From an uncultured Blautia sp. (GTDB taxonomy: Bacteria; Bacillota; Clostridia; Lachnospirales; Lachnospiraceae): a DNA stretch of 20,845 nucleotides. The notes beneath the pieces are model-generated. The model worked only from the letters and a program-made list of their open reading frames with translations, searched no databases and was not told the origin of the DNA. The stretch's first letter is position 1. Each line of letters starts with the position of its first letter. Positions 14,684 through 20,845 of the stretch are shown one piece after another. The translations under genes were made by a program, and so were the position numbers. The DNA is taken from positions 1 through 20,845 of the forward strand of contig CAKROW010000050.1 in assembly GCA_934373235.1 (NCBI GenBank). Direction: 5' to 3'.

Positions 14684-16759
14684 TTATGGAAGCAGATTCT
14701 GCATACTCTTCAGGCTGATCGCCAGCGTGGAAGTATTGTGCAGAAGTGCGGATGTAGTCGGCTGCAGAATTCCCGCAACACCGCAGGCGATCAGACCTGC
14801 GTTAAAAGTAACGATGAAACGGTAATTACGTCTGATACGCTTCATCAGTTCATTGCTGATCTCCTTAAGGACTACCAGCTCCTGAAGGTCATCTGCGCCT
14901 ACTGTGATATCTGCGATCTCCCGGGCGATCTCCGCGCCGTCACTGATGGCAATACCAACATTAGCCGCGGAAAGTGCCGGTGAATCGTTGATTCCGTCAC
15001 CTACCATGATCACCTTCCTGCCTGCCGCCTTCTCCTTCTCAACGAAGTTGGCCTTATCCTCGGGAAGAACCTCTGAATAATACTCGTCAACGCCAACTCT
15101 TCTGGCAATGGCAGCCGCTGTACGCTGGCTGTCACCTGTCATCATGACGATCTTTGTGATCCCTGTCCTGCGCAATGCCTCAATAGAATCACGTGCCTCC
15201 TCACGAAGTGGATCCTCAATGCAGATCACTGCCGCCAGGCGGCCCTCAATGGCCAGATACAGGTGAGAGTACTCCTCCGGAATACTGTCAAACAGCTCTC
15301 TTTCATCCTCCGGAATCACACACTTCTCGTCTTCAAACACAAAATGATAGCTTCCGATCACAGCCTTATGGCCTTCTATCGTAGTGGAAATACCATGTGC
15401 TACCACATACTCAACCCTGGAATGCATCTCCTCATGAGCAAGGTTCTTCTCTTTGGCAGCACTTACAACAGCTTTTGCCATGGAATGAGGGAAATGCTCC
15501 TCCATACATGCTGCAATACGCAGCATCTCATCCGGTTTCTTTCCGTCAAAGGCAACTACATCCACCACTGTCGGTTTTGCCTTGGTAAGAGTTCCTGTCT
15601 TATCAAAGACAATAGTATCTGCCTCGGCCATAGCTTCCAGATATTTACCACCCTTGACAGTCACCTTATGTACACCTGCCTCACGGATCGCAGATAATAC
15701 AGAGATGGGCATTGCAAGCTTCAGCGCACAGGAGAAATCAACCATAAGGATGGCAAGTGCTTTGGTCGCATTTCTGGTGATCAGATAGGTAAGTGCTGTA
15801 CCACCTAATGTGTACGGTACCAGCTTATCTGCCAGATGTTCCGCTCTGCCCTCGAGAGAAGACTTCAGCTTCTCAGATTCCTCGATCATTGTGACTATCT
15901 TATCATACCGGCTGGAACCACCTACTGCCTTCACACGGATTGTGATCTCGCCTTCTTCCACAACAGTTCCTGCATAGGCAACACTGTCTGCCAGCTTTCT
16001 TACAGGTACAGACTCACCGGTAAGAGAAGCCTGGTTCACCATAGCCTCTCCCTCTGTAACAGTTCCGTCAAAAGGTACTACGGTTCCCATGCGGACAACG
16101 ATCTCGTCATCCGGCTGGATCTTATCCGCATCCACCAGAAGCTCCTGTCCGTCCTTCTTAAGCCAGACCCTGCCTACATTAAGGGACATGGTCCTTGCAA
16201 GATCTCCAACGGATTTCTTATGTGTCCAGTCTTCCAGAAGCTCACCGATCCCAAGAAGGAACATGATAGAGCCAGCTGTGGAGAAGTCACTTCTCAGAAC
16301 AGAAACACCGATGGCTGTTGCATCCAGAACCGGAACCTCGATCTTGCGGTGAAGAAGTGTATCGATTCCCTTCCATATATATTTCACAGATGTCACTGTT
16401 GTATAGATAGCGTTCAGCGGATAAGGAAGGAAAAGTCTTCTTCCGTAGTGACACAGAACCTTGGTCACCAGCTTCTCCTGAAATTCAGAATTCAGCGCAC
16501 GACCGGAATTCTCAAGAACCTGAGAAGGAACATCTACATTACTGTAGCGAAATTCACGGATCTTACGGATCACGTCTTCCCTGCTGCCTGTATAGCAGAT
16601 CACTGCGTCACAGGTACGCTCATAAACCTTACCTGAACTTACTCCCGGAATATTCCCGATGTAATATAAGAATGTATCTGCCTGCTCAAAAGTCATCCTC
16701 TTCTGGTCAAGATGAATCCTTATTCTTCCTTTTGTCTCATGTTTAATAAAAAATCTCAC
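14684..16759 (-). CDS. fezB: P1B-type heavy-metal ATPase, ferrosome FezB-like (SCA motif), 691 aa
   Basis: A P-type ATPase with an N-terminal HMA_2-like domain lacking the CxxC metal site (about 5-70, opening with the basic KGRIRIH). Then come membrane helices, the actuator TGES (247-250), the phosphorylation site DKTGT (D386), the nucleotide domain with FPHS in place of the usual HP pair (423-426), MTGD (540-543) and GDGINDSP (587-594). The metal-site helix reads SCALKLAMP (343-351): SCA replaces CPC. I associate this with the P1B-6 group, which includes FezB of ferrosomes, rather than copper or zinc exporters. It would move iron into an intracellular compartment. The start is GTG 16759 with AGAGG upstream, 14 bp after the DUF6110-like gene. 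Order regulator, small protein, ATPase matches C. difficile fezX-fezA-fezB. A CtpC-type metal exporter is the main alternative. Confidence 0.82.
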   Translation of the reverse strand: MRFFIKHETKGRIRIHLDQKRMTFEQADTFLYYIGNIPGVSSGKVYERTCDAVICYTGSREDVIRKIREFRYSNVDVPSQVLENSGRALNSEFQEKLVTKVLCHYGRRLFLPYPLNAIYTTVTSVKYIWKGIDTLLHRKIEVPVLDATAIGVSVLRSDFSTAGSIMFLLGIGELLEDWTHKKSVGDLARTMSLNVGRVWLKKDGQELLVDADKIQPDDEIVVRMGTVVPFDGTVTEGEAMVNQASLTGESVPVRKLADSVAYAGTVVEEGEITIRVKAVGGSSRYDKIVTMIEESEKLKSSLEGRAEHLADKLVPYTLGGTALTYLITRNATKALAILMVDFSCALKLAMPISVLSAIREAGVHKVTVKGGKYLEAMAEADTIVFDKTGTLTKAKPTVVDVVAFDGKKPDEMLRIAACMEEHFPHSMAKAVVSAAKEKNLAHEEMHSRVEYVVAHGISTTIEGHKAVIGSYHFVFEDEKCVIPEDERELFDSIPEEYSHLYLAIEGRLAAVICIEDPLREEARDSIEALRRTGITKIVMMTGDSQRTAAAIARRVGVDEYYSEVLPEDKANFVEKEKAAGRKVIMVGDGINDSPALSAANVGIAISDGAEIAREIADITVGADDLQELVVLKEISNELMKRIRRNYRFIVTFNAGLIACGVAGILQPTTSALLHNTSTLAISLKSMQNLLP

Positions 16760-16773
16760 CTAAAATCGCCTCT

Positions 16774-17094
16774 TTACTCAGCATCCTCTGCAGGTACTTC
16801 CTCAAAGTTCTCATTCTCAACAGTCTCTGCTGTCTCCTCTGCTGCATCCTCTACAGCCTCTGCTGCAGCAGCTCTGTCCTCGTTGATCTCAACAGCCTCT
16901 GCATAAATATCGTTGGCATTCTCCTGAAGATTTGTAGCTGTCTTCATTACACAGTCTTTTGCTCTTAAAACGGCTGCCGTACACTGTGTATAAAGCTTCT
17001 TGGCATCCTTGCTTGTAAGCACCTTGATACCTGCTGTTCCAAAAAGAACGCCTGCTGCAAAAAGTCCTGATTTTTTAAAATTGAAATCTACCAT
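16774..17094 (-). CDS. DUF6110-like small membrane protein, FezA-like, 106 aa
   Basis: A short protein with a hydrophobic, glycine/alanine-rich segment near the N-terminus (about 9-26, GLFAAGVLFGTAGIKVL), a middle helix with two cysteines (TQCTAAVLRAKDCVMK), and a tail from about residue 65 made almost only of Glu, Asp and Ala. It resembles DUF6110 proteins that lie directly before P1B-6 ATPases and, in C. difficile, the ferrosome membrane protein FezA. The acidic tail could bind iron or contact mineral, as acidic tails do in biomineral proteins; that is inference. ATG 17094 has AGGAGG 8 bp upstream; an open frame back to 17127 lacks a binding site. It ends 14 bp before the ATPase GTG, so the two are one transcript. 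A TATAAT at 17156-17151 may give it its own promoter. Confidence 0.8.
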   Translation of the reverse strand: MVDFNFKKSGLFAAGVLFGTAGIKVLTSKDAKKLYTQCTAAVLRAKDCVMKTATNLQENANDIYAEAVEINEDRAAAAEAVEDAAEETAETVENENFEEVPAEDAE

Positions 17095-17336
17095 GATAAC
17101 TACCTCCTGAAAAAATTTTGATTTCATGTTTTCTTCTTTTTATCTTTGCCATTATATGACATCCTTTTAAAAAAATCCAGTATTATTTTTGAAAATTGTG
17201 TGTTTTTTTTCAAATTTTCAGTTAATATTTCCTAACTGTTAATTCAGGTTAACTAACTGTTATTTACAACCAACTACCTCCTGAGTCAGTTGGAATGTGC
17301 TCAATGACAATCCCCTGATTCAGTTAAAATATACTT
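17095..17336 (-). promoter_or_regulatory. Repeat-rich leader between regulator and fezA/fezB-like genes
   Basis: A 242-bp gap inside the operon with no gene. It has two exact CTAACTGTTA repeats (17232-17241 and 17253-17262) spaced 21 bp, that is two helical turns, and two CTGA-N-TCAG palindromes (17281-17289 and 17315-17323), both followed by GTT. CCAACT/AGTTGG (17270-17292 area) forms a dyad. On the minus strand a TATAAT (17156-17151) lies about 57 bp before the small-protein ATG, without a good -35 box. This looks like an internal, repressor-controlled promoter for the two structural genes. Confidence 0.5.
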
Positions 17337-17795
17337 TCACACTGCTTCATCCACCGGGAGTACTTCCAGTGTACGGATGTTCTGATCACTTACTGTACCG
17401 CAGGCCCTAAGTCCCGCCAGGATCACTTCATTAAGCTTCTGCCCGGAGAGATGGCATACTGTATCATCATCCAGCTCTACTGTGCAGACTCCTCTGGTAC
17501 TGCAGGAGACCCTGTACATATTTTTGCGGCTGATGGCACCTATGGATTCCAGGGTATTGATCATTCTGTACACAGTTGCCACTCCGATCCTGGGATCAAG
17601 CGCAGCCGCTTTATAATAGATTTCCTTACAGCAGGAGCAGTCTCCCTCCAGGATGATATCCAGCAGTATCATTCTCTGTTTGGTGATGCGAAGCCCCCTC
17701 TCCCTTAATTTCTCTATGATCAGCCCTTTCTGCATATCGCCATGTCTGTAGCATCCTGATCCTGATCGTGTGTTTTCAGCATCTGTCTTCTGCAA
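17337..17795 (-). CDS. Atypical Fur-fold regulator, FezX-like, 152 aa
   Basis: Residues about 25-92 form a Fur-type winged helix: LRERGLRITKQRMILLDIIL, then IGVATVYRMINTLESIGAI (recognition helix). The C-terminal half is short and lacks the Fur histidine cluster (HHHxH) and CxxC zinc pairs. Instead there are CSCC (53-56) near the DNA-binding domain and cysteines at 98, 104, 114 and 132. It therefore probably senses its signal differently from canonical Fur. The start is TTG 17795 because AAGGAGGG lies at ideal spacing; the in-frame ATG at residue 21 has no binding site. First gene of the operon, with its own strong promoter. By position it corresponds to fezX, the local repressor of the C. 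difficile ferrosome operon; this equivalence is inferred from synteny. Confidence 0.82.
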   Translation of the reverse strand: MQKTDAENTRSGSGCYRHGDMQKGLIIEKLRERGLRITKQRMILLDIILEGDCSCCKEIYYKAAALDPRIGVATVYRMINTLESIGAISRKNMYRVSCSTRGVCTVELDDDTVCHLSGQKLNEVILAGLRACGTVSDQNIRTLEVLPVDEAV

Positions 17796-17841
17796 CCTGA
17801 ACCCTCCTTATTGAGAAATATTTTCCTTAATGCTCTTAAGT

Positions 17842-17871
17842 TAGTATACTACAACTACGGTTAGCTGTAAA
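17842..17871 (-). promoter_or_regulatory. Promoter of the ferrosome-like operon
   Basis: Read on the minus strand: TTTACA (17871-17866), exact 17-bp spacer, TATACT (17848-17843). The 10-bp palindrome TAGTATACTA (17842-17851) covers the -10 box and could be a repressor site. The leader is about 40 nt. Confidence 0.7.
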
Positions 17872-17883
17872 TAACTTGTTTAC

Positions 17884-17953
17884 AAAAAAATAACTGAACC
17901 AAAAGGAGTATCTGCCTGTTATTTTCTGCAAAAGCCCCCTTCAATTCAGTTAT
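17884..17953 (-). terminator. Terminator of the acyltransferase gene
   Basis: ATAACTGAA (17890-17898) and TTCAGTTAT (17945-17953) are exact inverted repeats with inner AAGG/CCTT pairing; on the minus strand the stem is followed by seven T residues. It starts 5 bp past the acyltransferase stop and insulates the downstream operon, whose promoter begins 13 bp further on. Confidence 0.65.
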
Positions 17954-17957
17954 ATAT

Positions 17958-19049
17958 TTATTTAATATGAAATAATACTCTCCCTGCTCTTTTAAAATAT
18001 TTTTTTACCAGAAGCAAAATCATCATACTTCCCAAAAAGCCAATTACAAAAAGCCATAAAATTCTGAGCAGAATATTATATCTTTCCAGCTTAATAAACG
18101 TGGAACTCAAAACCAATAGCGGTTTGTGTAAAATATAAACTCCAAAACTGCATCTGGATATAGCTTCCAATTGTTTCTGACCGGGTATTCTTTCTGACTC
18201 AACAAACATTCTCCTCAATAATTCAAAAACGACCATTCCCATAATATATACAAATATACTGTCGTACCAGATAAGATGGCTTGTTTTAAAATATCTGTGT
18301 GAATACAGATAATATTGCCCGAAGGTCGTCAGTAAAAAGGAAATACCAAACAGTATCAGCAGATAAATACCTCTTATATGCTGCAAAACTTTTTTGTTTG
18401 CTATAAAATAACCACATAGTATATAAAACCCATAGCACCCTCCCCAAAAGGATGTACCGATTTTAGGGCTGAGATAAGGTATCGATCTTACTGATTCCGT
18501 CAGAAAAACATTTAACGTCGGAACAATAAAAAATATACACATGCCACATACATAAATAAGACTTAAATCCCCTAACCGGATATTACTGTTATGTATAAGC
18601 CTGGTCAGGAAAGGAATAGCCACATAACATCCCAGGATAACAGGCATATACCACATATGGGATAACGAAGATTCTTTCATGAAAAACAGTTCCAGAACCA
18701 ACTCTTTAACGGAAAAAATCTGTTTTTTTACAATACAGCAAAAAACATAATTGAAAAAAATCCATATTTCCGTTGTACAAAAAAGCGGTAAAAGTGATTT
18801 TTTGTAAAATCCCGATATATCCTCATATTCCCTGTCCAAAACAAGTGCACCTGTTACAGCAAGAAACAACGGAACTCCTATACGTCCAATTATAAACAAT
18901 GTATTTTCTATCAGCCAAAGCCAGTTGGATATACTTTCCTCGCCAATAAGCACTGAACGATAATAAGTCTCATCTGCATGACAAATTACCACGCAGATAA
19001 TTGCCACTGTACGGACAACATCAAGCCATCCCTTACGTTTTAAAACCAT
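17958..19049 (-). CDS. Membrane acyltransferase, acyltransferase-3 family (OafA/WecH-like), 363 aa
   Basis: A polytopic membrane protein with about ten hydrophobic segments and the acyltransferase-3 pattern: WLDVVRTVAIICVVICHADE at the N-terminus (the conserved histidine is H24), GRIGVPLFLAVTGALVL (about 55-71), and SHMWYMPVILGCYVAIPFL (about 130-148). The family O-acylates sugars, wall or surface polysaccharides or osmolytes using cytoplasmic acyl donors. ATG 19049 follows GGAGGGAG. The gene is clearly more AT-rich than its neighbours and stands alone with its own terminator, which suggests a recent arrival; transfer is inference. Substrate unknown. Confidence 0.88.
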   Translation of the reverse strand: MVLKRKGWLDVVRTVAIICVVICHADETYYRSVLIGEESISNWLWLIENTLFIIGRIGVPLFLAVTGALVLDREYEDISGFYKKSLLPLFCTTEIWIFFNYVFCCIVKKQIFSVKELVLELFFMKESSLSHMWYMPVILGCYVAIPFLTRLIHNSNIRLGDLSLIYVCGMCIFFIVPTLNVFLTESVRSIPYLSPKIGTSFWGGCYGFYILCGYFIANKKVLQHIRGIYLLILFGISFLLTTFGQYYLYSHRYFKTSHLIWYDSIFVYIMGMVVFELLRRMFVESERIPGQKQLEAISRCSFGVYILHKPLLVLSSTFIKLERYNILLRILWLFVIGFLGSMMILLLVKKYFKRAGRVLFHIK

Positions 19050-19149
19050 TTTACATCTCCCTCCAATTTTTAACCTAATTACTATAAGTGATTTATCTGT
19101 TTATTTCAATAATTTTCCACATTTTAAAGTCATAATTTTTTTCTCCCAG

Positions 19150-19178
19150 TTGTGATTTTTCTCTGTCTGCGTTATAAT
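19150..19178 (+). promoter_or_regulatory. Promoter for the GNAT gene
   Basis: TTGTGA (19150-19155), 17-bp spacer, TATAAT (19173-19178), leading to a start about 45 bp before the ATG. Confidence 0.65.
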
Positions 19179-19231
19179 AGGAACACTTATTTTACAGAAG
19201 ATTTTTTTCAGCACAGAAAGAAGGAACCATC

Positions 19232-19504
19232 ATGGAGCTTTACTACGCAAACAACCGCATCTACGCACAGGACGAAAATGATAAAGTCCTGGCAGAGATC
19301 ACTTTTCCGGATATAGATGACTCAACAGTTGACATCAACCACACATTTGCAGACCCTTCCCTCCGGGGACAGGGAATAGCAGACAGACTGGTCCGTGCAG
19401 CAGCCGAAAGCCTGGACCGCACTCACAAACAGGCTGTCGTAAGCTGTCCCTACGCACAGCACTGGTTTGAAAAGCACCCGGAATTTCGTCATATTCTCAA
19501 ATAA
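19232..19504 (+). CDS. Small GNAT-fold N-acetyltransferase, YjdJ/NATD1 type, 90 aa
   Basis: A compact 90-residue protein matching the minimal GNAT family (YjdJ/NATD1, Acetyltransf_CG), which is normally 90-110 aa. It shows the paired strands YYANNRIYAQDE and VLAEITFPDI, the acetyl-CoA binding turn DPSLRGQGIADRLV (R45-G46-Q47-G48-I49-A50), and the C-terminal PYAQHWFEKHPEF motif that marks this family. The role of these proteins is poorly known; protein or small-molecule acetylation is assumed. AGAAGGAA precedes ATG 19232, and a good promoter lies at 19150-19178. The gene is single and is followed by a long imperfect palindrome. Confidence 0.88.
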   Translation: MELYYANNRIYAQDENDKVLAEITFPDIDDSTVDINHTFADPSLRGQGIADRLVRAAAESLDRTHKQAVVSCPYAQHWFEKHPEFRHILK

Positions 19505-19510
19505 ACCCCT

Positions 19511-19588
19511 TTTCCAACCGTCGTTTTGACATAATGCCGAAAAGTCTCCCCTTATTTTTTCGTCATTATGTCAAGAATCCGTTGGAAA
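19511..19588. repeat. 78-bp imperfect palindrome (MITE-like or structured RNA)
   Basis: Three nested exact arms: TTTCCAAC/GTTGGAAA (19511-19518, 19581-19588), TTGACATAATG/CATTATGTCAA (19526-19536, 19564-19574) and CGAAAA/TTTTCG (19538-19543, 19557-19562). They are separated by small symmetric internal loops around a 13-nt loop. It begins 7 bp after the GNAT stop. It is too long and too interrupted for a simple terminator. Confidence 0.6.
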
Positions 19589-19629
19589 GTTTGTATGATT
19601 CTTCTCTAGCTCTTTTTTCTGATTTTCGG

Positions 19630-19688
19630 TATACTGTAACACAGCAAGAGAGATACGGCTTCGTACACGGAGACAGATATCTCCGAAG
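19630..19688 (+). promoter_or_regulatory. Leader of the UgpC/MsmK gene: -10 box and stem-loop
   Basis: TATACT (19630-19635) is a possible -10 box without a clear -35. The leader then holds CTTC/GAAG (19659-19662, 19685-19688) enclosing GGAGA/TCTCC (19669-19673, 19680-19684), about 30 bp before the start codon. No known riboswitch was recognised. Confidence 0.4.
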
Positions 19689-19720
19689 TACACAGTATAT
19701 GAAATTTGGAGGGAAAATCA

Positions 19721-20833
19721 ATGGCAAGTTTATCATTACAGCACATTAACAAAACATACCCAAATGGTTTCCAGGCAGTTAAGGATTTCAACCTGGAGAT
19801 CGAAGACAAAGAATTCATCATCTTCGTAGGACCATCCGGATGCGGTAAATCCACAACACTTCGTATGGTTGCAGGTCTTGAGGAGATTTCAAGTGGTACA
19901 CTTAAAATCGGCGACAAAGTTATGAACGATGTAGAGCCTAAGGATCGTGATATCGCAATGGTATTCCAGAACTACGCTCTGTATCCTCATATGACAGTAT
20001 ATGATAACATGGCATTCGGACTTAAACTTCGTAAAGTTCCGAAGGATCAGATCGATAAGGCAGTTCGTGAGGCAGCAAGAATCCTTGACCTTGACAAACT
20101 TCTTGATCGTAAACCGAAGGCTCTTTCCGGTGGACAGAGACAGCGTGTTGCCATGGGTCGTGCTATCGTTCGTAATCCTAAGGTATTCCTTATGGATGAG
20201 CCTCTTTCCAACCTGGATGCTAAACTTCGTGTACAGATGCGTATTGAGATCTCCAAGATCCACCAGAGACTTGGCGCTACAATCATCTATGTAACACATG
20301 ACCAGACAGAGGCTATGACACTTGGTACCAGAATCGTCGTTATGAAAGACGGTGTTGTTCAGCAGGTTGATACACCACAGAACCTGTATCAGAAACCAGG
20401 CAACCTCTTCGTTGCAGGATTTATGGGATCTCCGCAGATGAACTTCCTTGACGCTACAATCTCCGAAAAAGGCGGCAACATGATCGCTACAATCGGTGAG
20501 AACGAGGTAATCGTACCTGTAGCTAAAGCTAAAGTTCTTAAAGACAAAGGCTATGTAGGCAAAAAGGTTGTTCTTGGTATCCGTCCAGAGGATATCCATG
20601 ATTCTCAGATGTTCCTTGAGGCTTCTCCAAGCAAGCCAATGAACTCTGTAGTTAAGGTTTACGAGCTTCTCGGTGCCGAAGTATTCCTGTATTTCGATGT
20701 AAACGGAACTCAGGTTACAGCACGAGTTGATCCTCGTACAACAGCTAAGACCGGTGATCCGATCAGCTTCTCCTTCGATATGGAGAAAGCTCACTTCTTC
20801 GACAAAGAGTCCGAGCTGGTAATCACCAACTAA
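19721..20833 (+). CDS. ugpC: Carbohydrate ABC importer ATPase, UgpC/MsmK/MalK type, 370 aa
   Basis: The cytoplasmic ATPase of CUT1 sugar importers, full length. Walker A GPSGCGKST (37-45), Q-loop Q83 in MVFQNYALYPHM, signature LSGGQRQR (135-142), Walker B VFLMDEP (155-161), D-loop SNLDAKLR, switch histidine H193 in VTHDQTEA, and a C-terminal OB/TOBE regulatory domain (about 240-370, with GIRPEDI). ATG 19721 has GGAGGG upstream; the frame's upstream TTG is not needed. Codon use is strongly biased to a few codons, unlike the neighbours, which suggests high expression. No permease or binding protein is next to it in the window, as with MsmK-type ATPases shared by several importers. Partner transporters are therefore unknown; the alpha-galactosidase upstream is one possible downstream user. 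Confidence 0.93.
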   Translation: MASLSLQHINKTYPNGFQAVKDFNLEIEDKEFIIFVGPSGCGKSTTLRMVAGLEEISSGTLKIGDKVMNDVEPKDRDIAMVFQNYALYPHMTVYDNMAFGLKLRKVPKDQIDKAVREAARILDLDKLLDRKPKALSGGQRQRVAMGRAIVRNPKVFLMDEPLSNLDAKLRVQMRIEISKIHQRLGATIIYVTHDQTEAMTLGTRIVVMKDGVVQQVDTPQNLYQKPGNLFVAGFMGSPQMNFLDATISEKGGNMIATIGENEVIVPVAKAKVLKDKGYVGKKVVLGIRPEDIHDSQMFLEASPSKPMNSVVKVYELLGAEVFLYFDVNGTQVTARVDPRTTAKTGDPISFSFDMEKAHFFDKESELVITN

Positions 20834-20845
20834 TCTGTACAGAAC

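Noticed and set aside
15836..16636. 266-codon plus-strand frame opposite the P-type ATPase
   Set aside because: Shadow of a gene with all P-type ATPase motifs intact.
14684..16759. ATPase considered as a CopA-type copper exporter
   Set aside because: No CPC motif in the membrane and no CxxC in the N-terminal domain; the DUF6110 and Fur-fold neighbours fit an iron role better.
17890..17953. TTCAGTTAT/ATAACTGAA copies considered as regulator operators matching those at 17281-17323
   Set aside because: They are the two arms of a hairpin followed by seven T residues at the end of the acyltransferase gene, best explained as a terminator.
19889..20794. 301-codon minus-strand frame opposite the UgpC/MsmK gene
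   Set aside because: Produced by the strong codon bias of the ATPase gene; no ribosome binding site or domain features.
1..20845. CRISPR arrays, tRNA or rRNA genes, prophage and complete IS elements
   Set aside because: No regularly spaced direct repeats, no cloverleaf-like conserved segments, and no transposase or phage structural proteins seen on reading both strands.

Overview
The window looks like a chromosomal segment of a gut Firmicute of the class Clostridia, most likely a Lachnospiraceae (Blautia/Ruminococcus/Dorea type). The evidence is strong AGGAGG ribosome binding sites, moderate GC with AT-rich intergenic stretches, and the gene families present (AraC regulators beside sugar enzymes, a solo PemK/MazF-like protein, DUF6110, an orphan UgpC/MsmK ATPase). 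The genus call is inference; there is no rRNA in the window. I saw no tRNA, CRISPR array or complete insertion sequence.

Region 1 (1-2310) is a rearranged, AT-rich accessory stretch. It has the 5' end of an NMT1/THI5-like ABC substrate-binding protein (minus strand, running off the left edge), a small doubtful ORF, several hairpins, a MazF-fold protein with a coiled-coil tail and no antitoxin, and a second, truncated copy of the same substrate-binding protein.

Region 2 (2406-5529) is a plus-strand run of metabolic genes: a MalY/PatB C-S lyase, an M20 dipeptidase of the PepV type and a small cysteine-rich C_GCAxxG_C_C protein. A dipeptidase beside a C-S lyase suggests stepwise breakdown of cysteine-containing dipeptides or their S-conjugates.

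Region 3 (5603-10951) has a minus-strand maltose-type O-acetyltransferase/MATE exporter pair, two convergent AraC regulators whose coding ends overlap by 30 bp, and an MFS exporter divergent from the second regulator. A 16-bp inverted repeat lies between those divergent genes.

Region 4 (11092-14413) is a cytoplasmic GH36-type alpha-galactosidase divergent from its probable AraC regulator. It is followed by about 270 bp packed with consecutive hairpins and terminators.

Region 5 (14684-17871) is the most notable part: a minus-strand operon of an atypical Fur-fold regulator, a small DUF6110-like protein with one hydrophobic segment and an acidic tail, and a P1B-type ATPase whose CPC metal motif is replaced by SCA. 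Order and composition match the fezX-fezA-fezB cluster that builds ferrosomes (intracellular iron-storage organelles) in Clostridioides difficile. A repeat-rich 242-bp leader separates the regulator from the other two genes.

Region 6 (17958-20833) has a membrane acyltransferase, a NATD1/YjdJ-type small GNAT protein, a 78-bp imperfect palindrome and a UgpC/MsmK sugar-ABC ATPase with no permease genes beside it. That ATPase may serve several sugar importers, possibly including one feeding the alpha-galactosidase.
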